A stretch of 33,635 nt of DNA, from contig JAJDWH010000017.1 in assembly GCA_022825705.1 (NCBI GenBank), positions 1-33,635 of the forward strand. Direction: 5' to 3'. Source of the DNA: Alphaproteobacteria bacterium (GTDB taxonomy: Bacteria; Pseudomonadota; Alphaproteobacteria; TMED109). The notes under the pieces were generated by a model. It was not told where the DNA came from. It saw only the letters and a list, made by a program, of their open reading frames with translations, and did not search any database. The first letter of the stretch is position 1. Each line of letters opens with the position of its first letter. The position numbers were made by a program, and so were the translations under genes. Positions 21,211 to 29,648 of the stretch are shown in pieces.

Positions 21211-22881
21211 CTACAGGGCGACCAATGCTGCCAGGCAGCCGACGAGGACCAGGCAGCCAAACTGCAGCACAATGACGACCCGCAGCATGCCGAGGTGGCG
21301 CGGTCTCAATGTGTCGTACGCCTTTTGCAGCGCGTCCTGGTGGGTCTGCTCAAGGGCGGTCACGAAGTTGGTCGTCGCCTGCACGAACTCGGCCAGTTCC
21401 GGCCCGGCTTGCGGCGCCTCGCCGGACGCCCGCCTCTCGGTCTCCAGTGTCTGCCGCAGCTCGGCGACATGGCCCGCGAGTGCGTCCAGACGGCCCTCGA
21501 TACCGGCGAGATCTTCCGTCCCGGTCTCGCTGCGCGCGGGCCCCGCCGGGACGTCAGCCGGCCGGTCGGCAGTGCGGGCTTCCTGGTCCGGTGCCGGATC
21601 GGACTCCGCAAGCAGCACCTGTAACGGCGCGATGGCCGCCCCGTCGGCGAACTCCTTGCGCCGGTAGACGATGAACTCGGTTCCGGGATTCTCGCGGATG
21701 GCCGCCAGGGCGGCCTCTCCGCTCCCGGTGCCTCCGCTCTCCGCGGAAACGATGCCCCCCGCCCTGAGTTGTACCCGGTGCAGGACCTTGCCGCCGCCAC
21801 GCAACTCCAGCTCGATCGGTTGCCGGCAGAGATGAAGGGAGGCGACCAGGCGGTCAAACGGGAAATCCGCCAGCCGTCCCGCCATGAACAGTGACCGTTC
21901 GCTCTGTGGCACAGCCGGCCTGACGGACGGCGCCGTACCCGCTTCTCGCGCCTCGACCAGCAGTTCGGAGAGACTGCCGAGAGCATCTGCCGGCCCCGCC
22001 CCCTCCGCGATCCGCACCTCGAACGTCTCGCCAGGGTCGGCGTGGAGGCGCGTGAAGGCCGCTCGCCCATGCATCGTTCCGGCAACCGTCCGGATCACCC
22101 GCCGGGACATGAGATCGAGCGTCCCAACCACATCCCCGTTCCGCCTGAACGAGATGTGCAGGGGCTCCGGGCTCGGCTGCAGCATCTCAAGCAATTCCTC
22201 GAAGCGGATCGCCTCCAGCGTACCGCGCAGGATCACCCCGTCCACGGCGGGTGTGCCCCGCGCGCTGGCCGGTGCTGCTGCAGGTGCGGGCGCCGTTTCC
22301 GCACGCGGGGTTCGCGCTTCGGAAACGGCGGCGCGCGGGCTGTCGTCGGCCGGTCGCTGGGCGGTACGCTCTGGCGGCGATGACGGTCCCGTATGCCCGT
22401 CGGCGTCCGCCGCAGGTTCACCCCCGGCCCTGCCGCTCGGCGCGGGCGACCCCGACGCCTGACGCGGGCGATCGGTTGCAGCGTCCGCCTCCGGGCGTCC
22501 GGGGTCCGGTGCTGGCGCCGGAGCACTTCGGGCATGCCCGTTGCCCGTCTCCGGGAACAGATCGGCAAGCGTTCCGACAACTGCCACATTGCGCATCTCG
22601 CCTTGATCAACGGGGAGCGTGGTGACCGAGAACGTCGTACCAGGATCCCGGATCAGGGTCTGCAGCGCGGTGGCGCCGCGCGCACGGGTGCGGAAGTCCT
22701 CGGCCCCGAGCACATGACCTGCCTTGACCGTGATGGCACCGACTTCCTGTTCCGCATCGGCGAGGCGGATGTCGACGAGCTGGCGGCTGAGCGCCAGCGC
22801 AGCGAACACGTGTTCGAGCGGGAATGTCTCGAAGGAGCCCCACAGAAAGGGGACGGCGGGCGGATGCGCGCTCGCGTTCAC
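21211..22881 (-). CDS. Triple PATAN-domain (DUF4388-like) tail-anchored protein
   Basis: GTG at 22881 overlaps the globin stop (GTGA). The 556-residue protein has three alpha/beta repeats of the DUF4388/PATAN type: residues about 14-88 (GSFETFPLEHVFAALALS, GAITVKAGHVLGAE, PGTTFSV), about 219-291 (RGTLEAIRFEELLEMLQ, VGTLDLMSRRVIRTV, PGETFEV) and about 334-406 (AGRLADFPFDRLVASLHL, VQLRAGGIVSAE, PGTEFIVYRR). A Pro/Ala linker separates the first two. A coiled coil (about 458-525) leads to a single C-terminal TM helix (VVIVLQFGCLVLVGCLAALV). PATAN domains are protein-interaction modules found in two-component and gliding or photoreceptor systems. Here they would face the cytoplasm beneath the membrane, coupled to a globin. 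Confidence 0.78.
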   Translation of the reverse strand: MNASAHPPAVPFLWGSFETFPLEHVFAALALSRQLVDIRLADAEQEVGAITVKAGHVLGAEDFRTRARGATALQTLIRDPGTTFSVTTLPVDQGEMRNVAVVGTLADLFPETGNGHARSAPAPAPDPGRPEADAATDRPRQASGSPAPSGRAGGEPAADADGHTGPSSPPERTAQRPADDSPRAAVSEARTPRAETAPAPAAAPASARGTPAVDGVILRGTLEAIRFEELLEMLQPSPEPLHISFRRNGDVVGTLDLMSRRVIRTVAGTMHGRAAFTRLHADPGETFEVRIAEGAGPADALGSLSELLVEAREAGTAPSVRPAVPQSERSLFMAGRLADFPFDRLVASLHLCRQPIELELRGGGKVLHRVQLRAGGIVSAESGGTGSGEAALAAIRENPGTEFIVYRRKEFADGAAIAPLQVLLAESDPAPDQEARTADRPADVPAGPARSETGTEDLAGIEGRLDALAGHVAELRQTLETERRASGEAPQAGPELAEFVQATTNFVTALEQTHQDALQKAYDTLRPRHLGMLRVVIVLQFGCLVLVGCLAALVAL

Positions 22882-23372
22882 TCGACGTAGCCGAATTCCG
22901 CCTTGATGCGCGAGGATTTCGCCCCGAGCTGCATGCTCGTTGCGAGCACGTTGTAGAGCTTGTCCCAGGCTCGACGGAAGTCCTTGGTGAAGGCCTCACC
23001 CAAACCCTGCTCAAGGGCCCAGAGCAGCGATGCGCGGACCGTGTCGTAGGAGTCGTCCGGAATCTTGTAGAGGACGTGGTGCCGGCGTCCAAGCGCCAGG
23101 ACCACAAGGAAGAGATCCTCGTCCGGCCGGACGTCCTGCCTCCACTGCCCCTCGGCCCAGTCCAGGCATTTGGCGATGAATGCCAGCATGGCCATCAGCT
23201 TCCGCTTCTGCTTGCCCATGTCGTCCGGGAACAGCGTGCGGTACTGGGGCTGCGTCTCGAACAACCGCCTGTAGAACAGGTCGCCCACCGTCTCCGAGAT
23301 CGGCGCAATCAGGCGATAGCTGCGCACGATCATCTGCTTTTCCTCGGCGGTCAGCAGCGCCCGTTCAGACAT
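22878..23372 (-). CDS. Single-domain globin
   Basis: The 164-residue protein (ATG 23372) has the flavohaemoglobin-type globin fold without a reductase domain. Landmarks are FYRRLFETQPQYRTLFPDD with Phe49 at CD1, Gln55 as probable distal E7 (GKQKRKLMAML), LALGRRHHVLYKIPDDSY with His98/His99 of which one is the proximal F8 ligand, and a G-helix Trp (LLWALEQGLGEAF). Such globins bind O2 or NO. It overlaps the PATAN gene by four bases, and both follow a good promoter at 23561-23588 with a leader of about 180 nt. Lack of a reductase and coupling to a PATAN protein suggest sensing rather than NO detoxification. Confidence 0.87.
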   Translation of the reverse strand: MSERALLTAEEKQMIVRSYRLIAPISETVGDLFYRRLFETQPQYRTLFPDDMGKQKRKLMAMLAFIAKCLDWAEGQWRQDVRPDEDLFLVVLALGRRHHVLYKIPDDSYDTVRASLLWALEQGLGEAFTKDFRRAWDKLYNVLATSMQLGAKSSRIKAEFGYVE

Positions 23373-23560
23373 GATTGCGCCTACCGCACACGCTCCTCTC
23401 CGTGCCATGGTTCACGTCGAGGGTCATCAGCGAATCCTCGGCACCGCGTTGGCAGAAGGAAGGTTTCGACGTCCAAGTCAGGAGTAGGCCGGACAGCGGC
23501 GCGAAAACAAGCCGATCATTCACCGCACAAACCGATCACCAGTACTCACTTTGCCACAGA

Positions 23561-23588
23561 ATTGTATAGATTTACGGTGCTCTTGCAA
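23561..23588 (-). promoter_or_regulatory. Predicted sigma70 promoter of the globin-Amt cluster
   Basis: On the minus strand TTGCAA (23583-23588) and TACAAT (23561-23566, five of six matches to the -10 consensus) are 16 bp apart in a locally A/T-rich patch. The predicted start is about 180 nt before the globin ATG. The rest of the 23373-23692 gap shows no gene. Confidence 0.5.
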
Positions 23589-23692
23589 AATTCCGCACCG
23601 TTTCGACCGTTTCGTCGACGGCGGGTCCGGCGGCGCAGCCCGAGGCCGTCCACGCCCGCGTCGCACCGGATGCAGCGCGAGCGAGCGGGCGG

Positions 23693-25735
23693 TCATCCGG
23701 GACGCAGATCGAGGTTTCGATTGAGGGCTTCCGCCAACTGGCGAGCCGTGTCCCTGGTGCTCTCGGGAATGGTCGAGCGGTCCCTGTTCCAGCCGTCCGT
23801 GAGGGCCAGCGCCACCTTTGCCTGCTCGGCCTTGTCGAACTCAACGCCCTCCGTGCGGCGGAAGAGCTGCGAGACTGCCTCGACGTTGGTGGCCGCGGCC
23901 TGCTCTTCCTCGCTCAACGGTCCGCCCAGGTGCCCCCGTCCCTGCCGGGCAGCTTCGGCGTAGATCTCCCGCGGGATGACATCCTCGATCATGGCGCCCG
24001 GGCGACCGAGAAGGTCGCCGACCGTGAGCAGCGGCACATTCTCGCCGAACACCTCCCGCAGCCGCGTTGCCTCGTCCAGCCCCTCCCGGCTGCTGTTGAG
24101 CAGCACCAGCGCCTGCCGCTGGCCCGGTGCCGCGAGAACGACGAACGCCAGCGGGATCAGGCGGAAGCGCCCGCCGGCCGGGATGAGAACGGCATCGCGG
24201 TGCAGCAGCGGCACGCCGTCCTCGGCCTGGAGACAGTCGTTCAGCGCCTGCAGGATCCAGAAATCGGCAACGCCTTCCACGATCACCGGACGCTTCCCGA
24301 GCAACAGGGTCTGCACCGCCGATGGACCGAGCGCGCACTGCAGCGGCGACAGCGTATCGCGGTGGTCCGTCGGGCGGACCTCGTTGGAGACGCGGGTCGT
24401 GCGGGGCTCGGCGCCGGTCAGGTGGACGGTCCGGATGCGCTCCATCCGGTTCGTGTCGATGAGAAACGGAAGATGCGTGCTGTAGAGGATCTGGTTGTGG
24501 TCGGCGATCTGCTCGAACAGGCCGATCAACTCGCTCTGCAGGTGGGGGTGGAGGTGCAGCCCGGGCTCATCCAGTAGCAGGACCGCGCCGCCGTGCGCGT
24601 GCCGGGATTCGGCAAGGAAGACGAGGTAGAAGGAGAAGAACCACTGGAACCCCTTGCTGCGCTCCTCGAACGGCACGGGAAACCTGTCGTGCAGGTCCGA
24701 GACCTTGAGGACCAGGTCCTCGCCTTCCATGGAGAAATGCACGCGGTGCTGCTTCTCGCGCCACCACGCCGCCCAGTCACCGCTCAGCGTGAACGCGGCG
24801 GTGTCGAGCAGGGCGTCACGGACTTCCCGGCGCCGGGCCGCCTCCTCGTCCGTTTCGCCCTCGTCCCGGCCGCGACCGAGTGCGAGGATCTCCTCGGGGT
24901 CCAGGCCGCTCCACTGGAACAGCACCGACTGGGTCCGCACGCCCGGATCGGCGTTGCGCCTGCGGCTCAGGTACGAGGGCAGGTGGATGCGCCCTTCCAG
25001 GCGATCATAGTCGCTGAAGTAGATGAATTTCGGGAGCGCCGCCATCGCCCAGGCTTGCGCCTCCTCTTCCAGGCCGGCCTGCGCTCCGTGCGCCAGGAAA
25101 TCGACCAGTGCGGTGCGCGGCTCCCTGACCATGTCGGCCAGTGCGGGCTGGGTCTCCAGCCAGCGATCGACCGCCCCGAGAAAGGCCCGGAACTTGTCAT
25201 CGTCCGCGGCATCGGGGGGTTCCCGGCCAGCCGCATCCCGGACGGCCACCAGTGCGTCCTGCACCTCGGCGGGGGGGGGCCGCTCCGCCGCCGCGATGGC
25301 CTGGGCCGCCTGCAGCGCGCCGGCGACGGTGACACCGGACGCCGGCGCGGAGAGCTTCGGGCTGAATGCGAGCTCCGTCCGGGTTCCGTGTTCGCCGGCG
25401 TACGCGGTGGTCAGGGTCAGGCGCCGTGGGGGCGTGGCCGGACGCCGGGACAGGGATGCCAGCAGACTCTCGACCTCAGCGTCCGACAGCTCGAATTCCA
25501 TCACGGTCACGTCCCGGTCCCGGGACCGGTCGTGCGTGTAGAGGCTGCGGGGATAGTCGTACAAGCGGTCGAACGTCACGTCCGCGACGTTGAGGCTCTT
25601 CCAGAGCGCGGTGAAGATCGACGTCTTGCCGCTCTCGTTCTTGCCGACGAAGGTCGTGACCCGGGGGTCCAGCTTCACGTATCCGGTGTCGTGAATGACC
25701 TTGTAGTGCTTGATCCGGAATCCTACGAACTGCAT
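23693..25735 (-). CDS. OLD-like AAA ATPase with degenerate TOPRIM domain
   Basis: The 680-residue protein has a RecF/SMC-like ATPase. Walker A is GKNESGKTS (31-39), an ABC-type signature region lies at ERSKGFQWFFSFYLVFL (358-374), Walker B is AVLLLDEPGLHLHP (384-397), and a switch His follows in ILYSTHLPFLID. The C-terminal part is TOPRIM-like: RPVIVEGVADFWIL supplies the Glu (487), but the strand that should carry the D-x-D metal site reads ALVLLNSSREG (542-552), with Asn and Ser in its place. OLD nucleases act in phage defence, alone or with UvrD-like partners; no such partner is adjacent. It ends the long minus-strand series 71 bp after the kinase-like gene. Nuclease activity is doubtful. 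Confidence 0.82.
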   Translation of the reverse strand: MQFVGFRIKHYKVIHDTGYVKLDPRVTTFVGKNESGKTSIFTALWKSLNVADVTFDRLYDYPRSLYTHDRSRDRDVTVMEFELSDAEVESLLASLSRRPATPPRRLTLTTAYAGEHGTRTELAFSPKLSAPASGVTVAGALQAAQAIAAAERPPPAEVQDALVAVRDAAGREPPDAADDDKFRAFLGAVDRWLETQPALADMVREPRTALVDFLAHGAQAGLEEEAQAWAMAALPKFIYFSDYDRLEGRIHLPSYLSRRRNADPGVRTQSVLFQWSGLDPEEILALGRGRDEGETDEEAARRREVRDALLDTAAFTLSGDWAAWWREKQHRVHFSMEGEDLVLKVSDLHDRFPVPFEERSKGFQWFFSFYLVFLAESRHAHGGAVLLLDEPGLHLHPHLQSELIGLFEQIADHNQILYSTHLPFLIDTNRMERIRTVHLTGAEPRTTRVSNEVRPTDHRDTLSPLQCALGPSAVQTLLLGKRPVIVEGVADFWILQALNDCLQAEDGVPLLHRDAVLIPAGGRFRLIPLAFVVLAAPGQRQALVLLNSSREGLDEATRLREVFGENVPLLTVGDLLGRPGAMIEDVIPREIYAEAARQGRGHLGGPLSEEEQAAATNVEAVSQLFRRTEGVEFDKAEQAKVALALTDGWNRDRSTIPESTRDTARQLAEALNRNLDLRPG

Positions 25736-25806
25736 CCCGTCATTCCCGCGTATCAGAGGACAAGGGCGGCCGGCGGTGGCCGTGTCGCCGGGCGCGGCGC
25801 CGCGGT

Positions 25807-27690
25807 CTAGCCGCCACCGGCCGAAGCGACGCCGGCCGGCAGGGTGATCCGGAAGACGGTCCCCTCGCCGGGCAGCGAATTCGCCGACACGGTGCCCCGG
25901 TACTTCCCGGCCAGGTAGACCGCTGAGGGCAGCCCGATCCCGAGCGCGCCCTCGCGGGTCGTGTAGAACGGCTCGAAGATGCTGCCCTTCTGGTCGGCCT
26001 CGAACCCATCGCCGTTGTCCACCACCGTGATCAGGATGTCCTCGTTGCGGTGGGCCACGTCGATCTTGATCAGGCCGTCCCGGCCGCTGAGTTGCCGGAC
26101 TGACTGCACGGCGTTTTCCAGGATGTACTCGATCAGCAGGAGGATGTCGTGCTGTGAGGCGAAGAAGTCCGGGACCGGTCCGATCGTCCGGGTCACGGTG
26201 GCGTGCTGGTCCGCCTGCACGGCCACACAGGCGAGGTCGACGCAGTGCTCGATGTTGACCAGCTCGTAGCTGATGTCGCCGTCGCGCTGCTTCGAGAACA
26301 GCGCGAGGCGCTGGGCGAGTTCGTCGATGTCGTCGATCTGGCCGCGGATGCTGGTCAGGACGGCGGCCGACGTCTCGAACTCCTCGTCAAAGTCCAGGCC
26401 GGCCCCGAGCACGCCCGAGCCGCCCCCCACCGCATTCCGGATCCGGTCCTGCGACTGCTGGAGGTGGTCGATCCGGGTCAGGACCTGGCGCACCGAGCCC
26501 GACAGCCGCCCGGAGAGGAAGCCGGACACGATGCGATGGAGAGCGCGTGCCTCGGGCGTCATGCGGCCCGGAGGCGGGGGCTGCGGGGCATGCGCCTCCG
26601 GGGCGGTTACCGGCCGGTCCGCAGCCTCGGGTGCGGCCGGGGCGGGAACGGGCGCGGCGGGCGGCGTGATCGCCGCCGGAGGCGCGGGAGCCGCCTCGAC
26701 CACCGCCGGCACGGCCGGGGCCGCCCGTACGGTCTCCGGGGGGGCGGGATCGTCCGCGACCCGTGTGCGCGCGCTCTCGCCCGCGTCGCCCGGTGCAGGT
26801 GCGGGCACGGCGGCGGCCATGTCGGCGCGGGCTCGGGCGCGGGCACCGATAGGCGCCTCGACCACCCGGAACACGGCCACCAGGCCCCACAGGATCACCA
26901 GGGCCACGAGGGTTCCGACCACGCCCAGTTCGTAGAAGCGCGCCTGTTGCTCCGCCCGTCCGGCATGGAACTCCATGTCCGCGACCAGACGGTCGGTCTG
27001 CTCCGTGATGTCCGTATCGGTCGCCTCCGCGAAGATCGCGTCGGTGGCGAGCTTCCGGGCGACCAGCACGTCGGCGTGGGCGATGAAGTTCGCCAGCGCG
27101 TTGGCAATCTGGGGCCGGGTCGCCACGCTCCGCTCGCGCAGGGTGGCGAGCTCGCCGGCCAGGCGCTCCTGCTCGGGCTCGGAGGGTGTGACCAGATAGG
27201 TATTGACGTCCTGGGTCAGCCGCGAGACGTCCGCGGCCAGGCGTTGGTCGGTGCCCTGGTCGGCCAGCCGGAGGAGGTTGGTGGCGGCGAGCGGCAGGTA
27301 CCGCACGCTGTTGCGCACGACCGCATAGCTGGTCTTGAAGCGCTCGACGCGCTCCTCCTTGGCGTCCACCGCGCTCAGGTACGAGCTGATCTCATTGGAG
27401 AGATCGACGGGCAACTCCGGGATCGGCCGGATGGCGGCGGTGAGCTCGTCGGTGAGGCGGTTCATCTGCGGGATGAAGGCTGCCAGCGAATCGAAGTCGG
27501 CGAGCGGGTCGGATTCGACCCGGGCCGTCTCCATGCTCCAGCTCACGTCCAGTTGCTGGATCTGGCGGACGATCGAGACGGCATCCTGGTAGCTGCGCTC
27601 AATCGTGTCGCTGCGGGAGGCGTAGAGGTAGAGGACGACCGCCCCCACGATCAGCAGGGCGGAAACGGCGAGGCTGGCGACAAACTTCAT
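25807..27690 (-). CDS. DAHL-domain membrane histidine-kinase-like protein
   Basis: The 627-residue protein has an N-terminal TM (about 4-23) and a helical outer domain (25-250) with the DAHL hallmark ERFKTSYAVVRNSVRYLPLA (116-135). A second TM (256-274), an Ala/Pro-rich linker (290-375), a helical dimerisation region and an HATPase domain follow: N box YILENAVQSV (522-531), G1 VVDNGDGF (556-563) and G2 LGIGLPSAVYLA (583-594). The segment that normally holds the phosphoacceptor (AHDFNN-like) reads LHRIVSGFLSGRLSGSVRQVL, with Ser393 where His is expected. His385 lies one turn earlier. No response regulator is adjacent. It overlaps the cytochrome gene upstream by four bases, suggesting it senses redox or envelope state linked to that enzyme. 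Confidence 0.82.
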   Translation of the reverse strand: MKFVASLAVSALLIVGAVVLYLYASRSDTIERSYQDAVSIVRQIQQLDVSWSMETARVESDPLADFDSLAAFIPQMNRLTDELTAAIRPIPELPVDLSNEISSYLSAVDAKEERVERFKTSYAVVRNSVRYLPLAATNLLRLADQGTDQRLAADVSRLTQDVNTYLVTPSEPEQERLAGELATLRERSVATRPQIANALANFIAHADVLVARKLATDAIFAEATDTDITEQTDRLVADMEFHAGRAEQQARFYELGVVGTLVALVILWGLVAVFRVVEAPIGARARARADMAAAVPAPAPGDAGESARTRVADDPAPPETVRAAPAVPAVVEAAPAPPAAITPPAAPVPAPAAPEAADRPVTAPEAHAPQPPPPGRMTPEARALHRIVSGFLSGRLSGSVRQVLTRIDHLQQSQDRIRNAVGGGSGVLGAGLDFDEEFETSAAVLTSIRGQIDDIDELAQRLALFSKQRDGDISYELVNIEHCVDLACVAVQADQHATVTRTIGPVPDFFASQHDILLLIEYILENAVQSVRQLSGRDGLIKIDVAHRNEDILITVVDNGDGFEADQKGSIFEPFYTTREGALGIGLPSAVYLAGKYRGTVSANSLPGEGTVFRITLPAGVASAGGG

Positions 27691-28655
27691 GGCGACAACT
27701 CCTCGGATTCGCCGGCAAGCGTCTTGATGAATTCCACGATCAGATCCTTGTCCCGGTCGGGCGCCTCGCGCCCGAGCTGGAACTCGAACATGGCGTCCAC
27801 GGCGTCGCGCAACGTCGCCGCGCTGCCGTCATGGAGGTACGGGGCCGTGTGGGCCGCCATGCGCAGGCTCGGCACCTTGAACGCGTGGCGGTCCTCGGGG
27901 TTGCCGGTGACGTTGAACCGGCCGAGGTCGGCCTCGGTGATGTTGCCGCGCCGCTTGAAGAACTCGTTGATCACGCCGAACACCTGGAACATGTTGCCGC
28001 CGACGTTCGCACCCTGGTGGCACGAGACGCAGCCGTAGTCCTTGAACAGCCGGTAGCCCTCGAGCTCTGCGGCCGTGAGCGCGTTGGCGTCACCCCGCAG
28101 CCACTGGTCGAATCGGCTGTTGGGCGTGTTCAGCGAGCGCATGAACTCGGCGAGGGCGAGCTTGATGTTCACTCTCGTGATGCCGTCGGCGTACAGGGCG
28201 CCGAAGGCGTCCGGATAGTAGTCGTCCTGGTAGAGGGTGGCGACGACGTCGGGCCAGAGGCTCCCCATCTCGAACGACGTCTGCACGGGCCCGTCGATCT
28301 GGTCCTCGAGCGTGTCGGCCCGGCCGTCCCAGAACTGCTTGAAGTTGAACGCCGTGTTGTAGACCGTCGGCGAATTGACGACTCCCTGGCGCCCCTCCAC
28401 CCCGGTCGAGACCCGCTTGCCGTCGTCCCCGCCGGTGGCGAGGTCGTGGCACGAGGCGCACGACGTGCTGCCGTCGCTCGAGAGGCGCGGGTCGTGAAAC
28501 AGCAGCCGGCCGAGCGCCGCGACGTTGGGGTCCGCGCCGGTCTCCAGCGGGATCGGCTTGATCGGCTCGTTGGCGATGGCCGCGGTCGCGCCGGCCAGGA
28601 GGGCCGGCGCGATGCACGTCCCGCCGATCAGGAGACGGAGAAACTTGCTCTGCAT
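27687..28655 (-). CDS. Di-haem cytochrome c peroxidase family protein
   Basis: ATG 28655 (after AAAGGA) gives 322 residues with a signal peptide ending near AAIANE. Two haem c sites are present, CASCH (66-70) and CVSCH (209-213). Family landmarks are LGRLLFHDPRLSSDGSTSCA, WDGRADTLEDQ, and the distal region VPSLRMAAHTAPYLHDGSAA. These periplasmic proteins reduce H2O2 using c-type cytochromes, or in MauG relatives oxidise protein side chains. It begins eight bases after tadC and overlaps the kinase-like gene by four bases, so it is co-transcribed with the pilus genes. That linkage is unusual and hints that peroxide or redox state is coupled to pilus function. Confidence 0.88.
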   Translation of the reverse strand: MQSKFLRLLIGGTCIAPALLAGATAAIANEPIKPIPLETGADPNVAALGRLLFHDPRLSSDGSTSCASCHDLATGGDDGKRVSTGVEGRQGVVNSPTVYNTAFNFKQFWDGRADTLEDQIDGPVQTSFEMGSLWPDVVATLYQDDYYPDAFGALYADGITRVNIKLALAEFMRSLNTPNSRFDQWLRGDANALTAAELEGYRLFKDYGCVSCHQGANVGGNMFQVFGVINEFFKRRGNITEADLGRFNVTGNPEDRHAFKVPSLRMAAHTAPYLHDGSAATLRDAVDAMFEFQLGREAPDRDKDLIVEFIKTLAGESEELSP

Positions 28656-28663
28656 GGGTCCTT

Positions 28664-29635
28664 TCAACCTGAACCTGTCATTGACATGGCCTCGAGCGCC
28701 TGAACGAAAGCCGGCCCGCCCATCAGCACGATGGTGCCGGGGAGCACCAGCAGCAGCATCGGCAGGGTCATGAGCACCGGGAGCCGCTGGATCCGCTCCT
28801 CGATCCGGGCGGCCCGCTGGACCCGCTCGGTCTCGGCGATGTTCCGCATGGCCTGGGCTAGCGGCGTGCCGTAGCGCTCGCTCTGGAGCAGCGTGGTCGC
28901 CATGTCCTCCAGGCCCGGCACGGGGGTGCGCTCCCGGAAGTCCTCGAGGACGGTGCGCCGGTCGCCCCCGACGCGGAGCTCGGCCTCCAGCACGCGGAGT
29001 TCGCCCGCGAGGTTCGCCTCGATCGGCTCAAGCTCCTCCGCGGTGGAGAGTAGCGCCCGCTCGAACGTGAGCCCCGCGTCGAGGCTCATCACCAGGAGAT
29101 CGAGCGCGCTCGGCAGGACCCCGCTCATCTTCTGGCTGCGCCCGGCGCTCCGGTTGCGGATCACCGCCTCGGGCAGCACGCCGCCGGCGACGGCGCCGGC
29201 GAGGAACAGGAAGCCCGCCACGACCGGGTGCTGCCCGGCCCACTCGATGCGGAGGGCGGCGACAGCCGCGGCAGCGCCCATGAGCAGGGCCACGGCCAGC
29301 TTGACGGAGAGGTAGATCGCCACCGCCTCCTGATGCCGGAAGCCGGCGGTCCGGAGCATCCGCGCCAGTTTGTCGCGCTCGGCGGCCCCGAACGGGGCCA
29401 GCGGGGAGACCGCCCGCACGGCGGCGAGCCCGAGTTCCTGGAGCAGCCGGCTCGATTCCCCGCGGCCTGCCGCGCCGGCCGCCGGGTCCGGGAACCGGCG
29501 GAGCAACTCGGTCCGCGACAGCCCGAGCCGCTGGTCGAAGGCGTAGAGCCGGCGGGTTTCGCGCACCAGAAACACGGCCAGTAGCCCGCCGGTGCCGGCC
29601 ATGATGGCGGCCACGAGGAGAATGACGTAGAACAA
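28664..29635 (-). CDS. tadC: Tad pilus inner-membrane platform protein TadC
   Basis: The 323-residue protein belongs to the T2SF family. It has an N-terminal TM, two central TM segments (AVALLMGAAAAVAALRI and VVAGFLFLAGAVAGGVLPEA), the cytoplasmic T2SF motif LPSALDLLVMSLDAGLTFER and SERYGTPLAQAMRNIA, and a C-terminal TM (LMTLPMLLLVLPGTIVLM). With TadB it forms the platform turned by the TadA ATPase. The start is TTG at 29635, 13 bp after tadB. Everything looks intact. Confidence 0.9.
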   Translation of the reverse strand: MFYVILLVAAIMAGTGGLLAVFLVRETRRLYAFDQRLGLSRTELLRRFPDPAAGAAGRGESSRLLQELGLAAVRAVSPLAPFGAAERDKLARMLRTAGFRHQEAVAIYLSVKLAVALLMGAAAAVAALRIEWAGQHPVVAGFLFLAGAVAGGVLPEAVIRNRSAGRSQKMSGVLPSALDLLVMSLDAGLTFERALLSTAEELEPIEANLAGELRVLEAELRVGGDRRTVLEDFRERTPVPGLEDMATTLLQSERYGTPLAQAMRNIAETERVQRAARIEERIQRLPVLMTLPMLLLVLPGTIVLMGGPAFVQALEAMSMTGSG

Positions 29636-29648
29636 TATCCGGCCCGTT

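Noticed and set aside
22878..23372. Flavohaemoglobin (hmp)
   Set aside because: Only the globin domain is present; there is no FAD/NAD reductase part, and the next gene is a PATAN protein.
23693..25735. Gabija-type defence system (GajA)
   Set aside because: The OLD-like protein has no adjacent UvrD-like helicase and its TOPRIM acidic motif is mutated, so the two-gene system is not supported.
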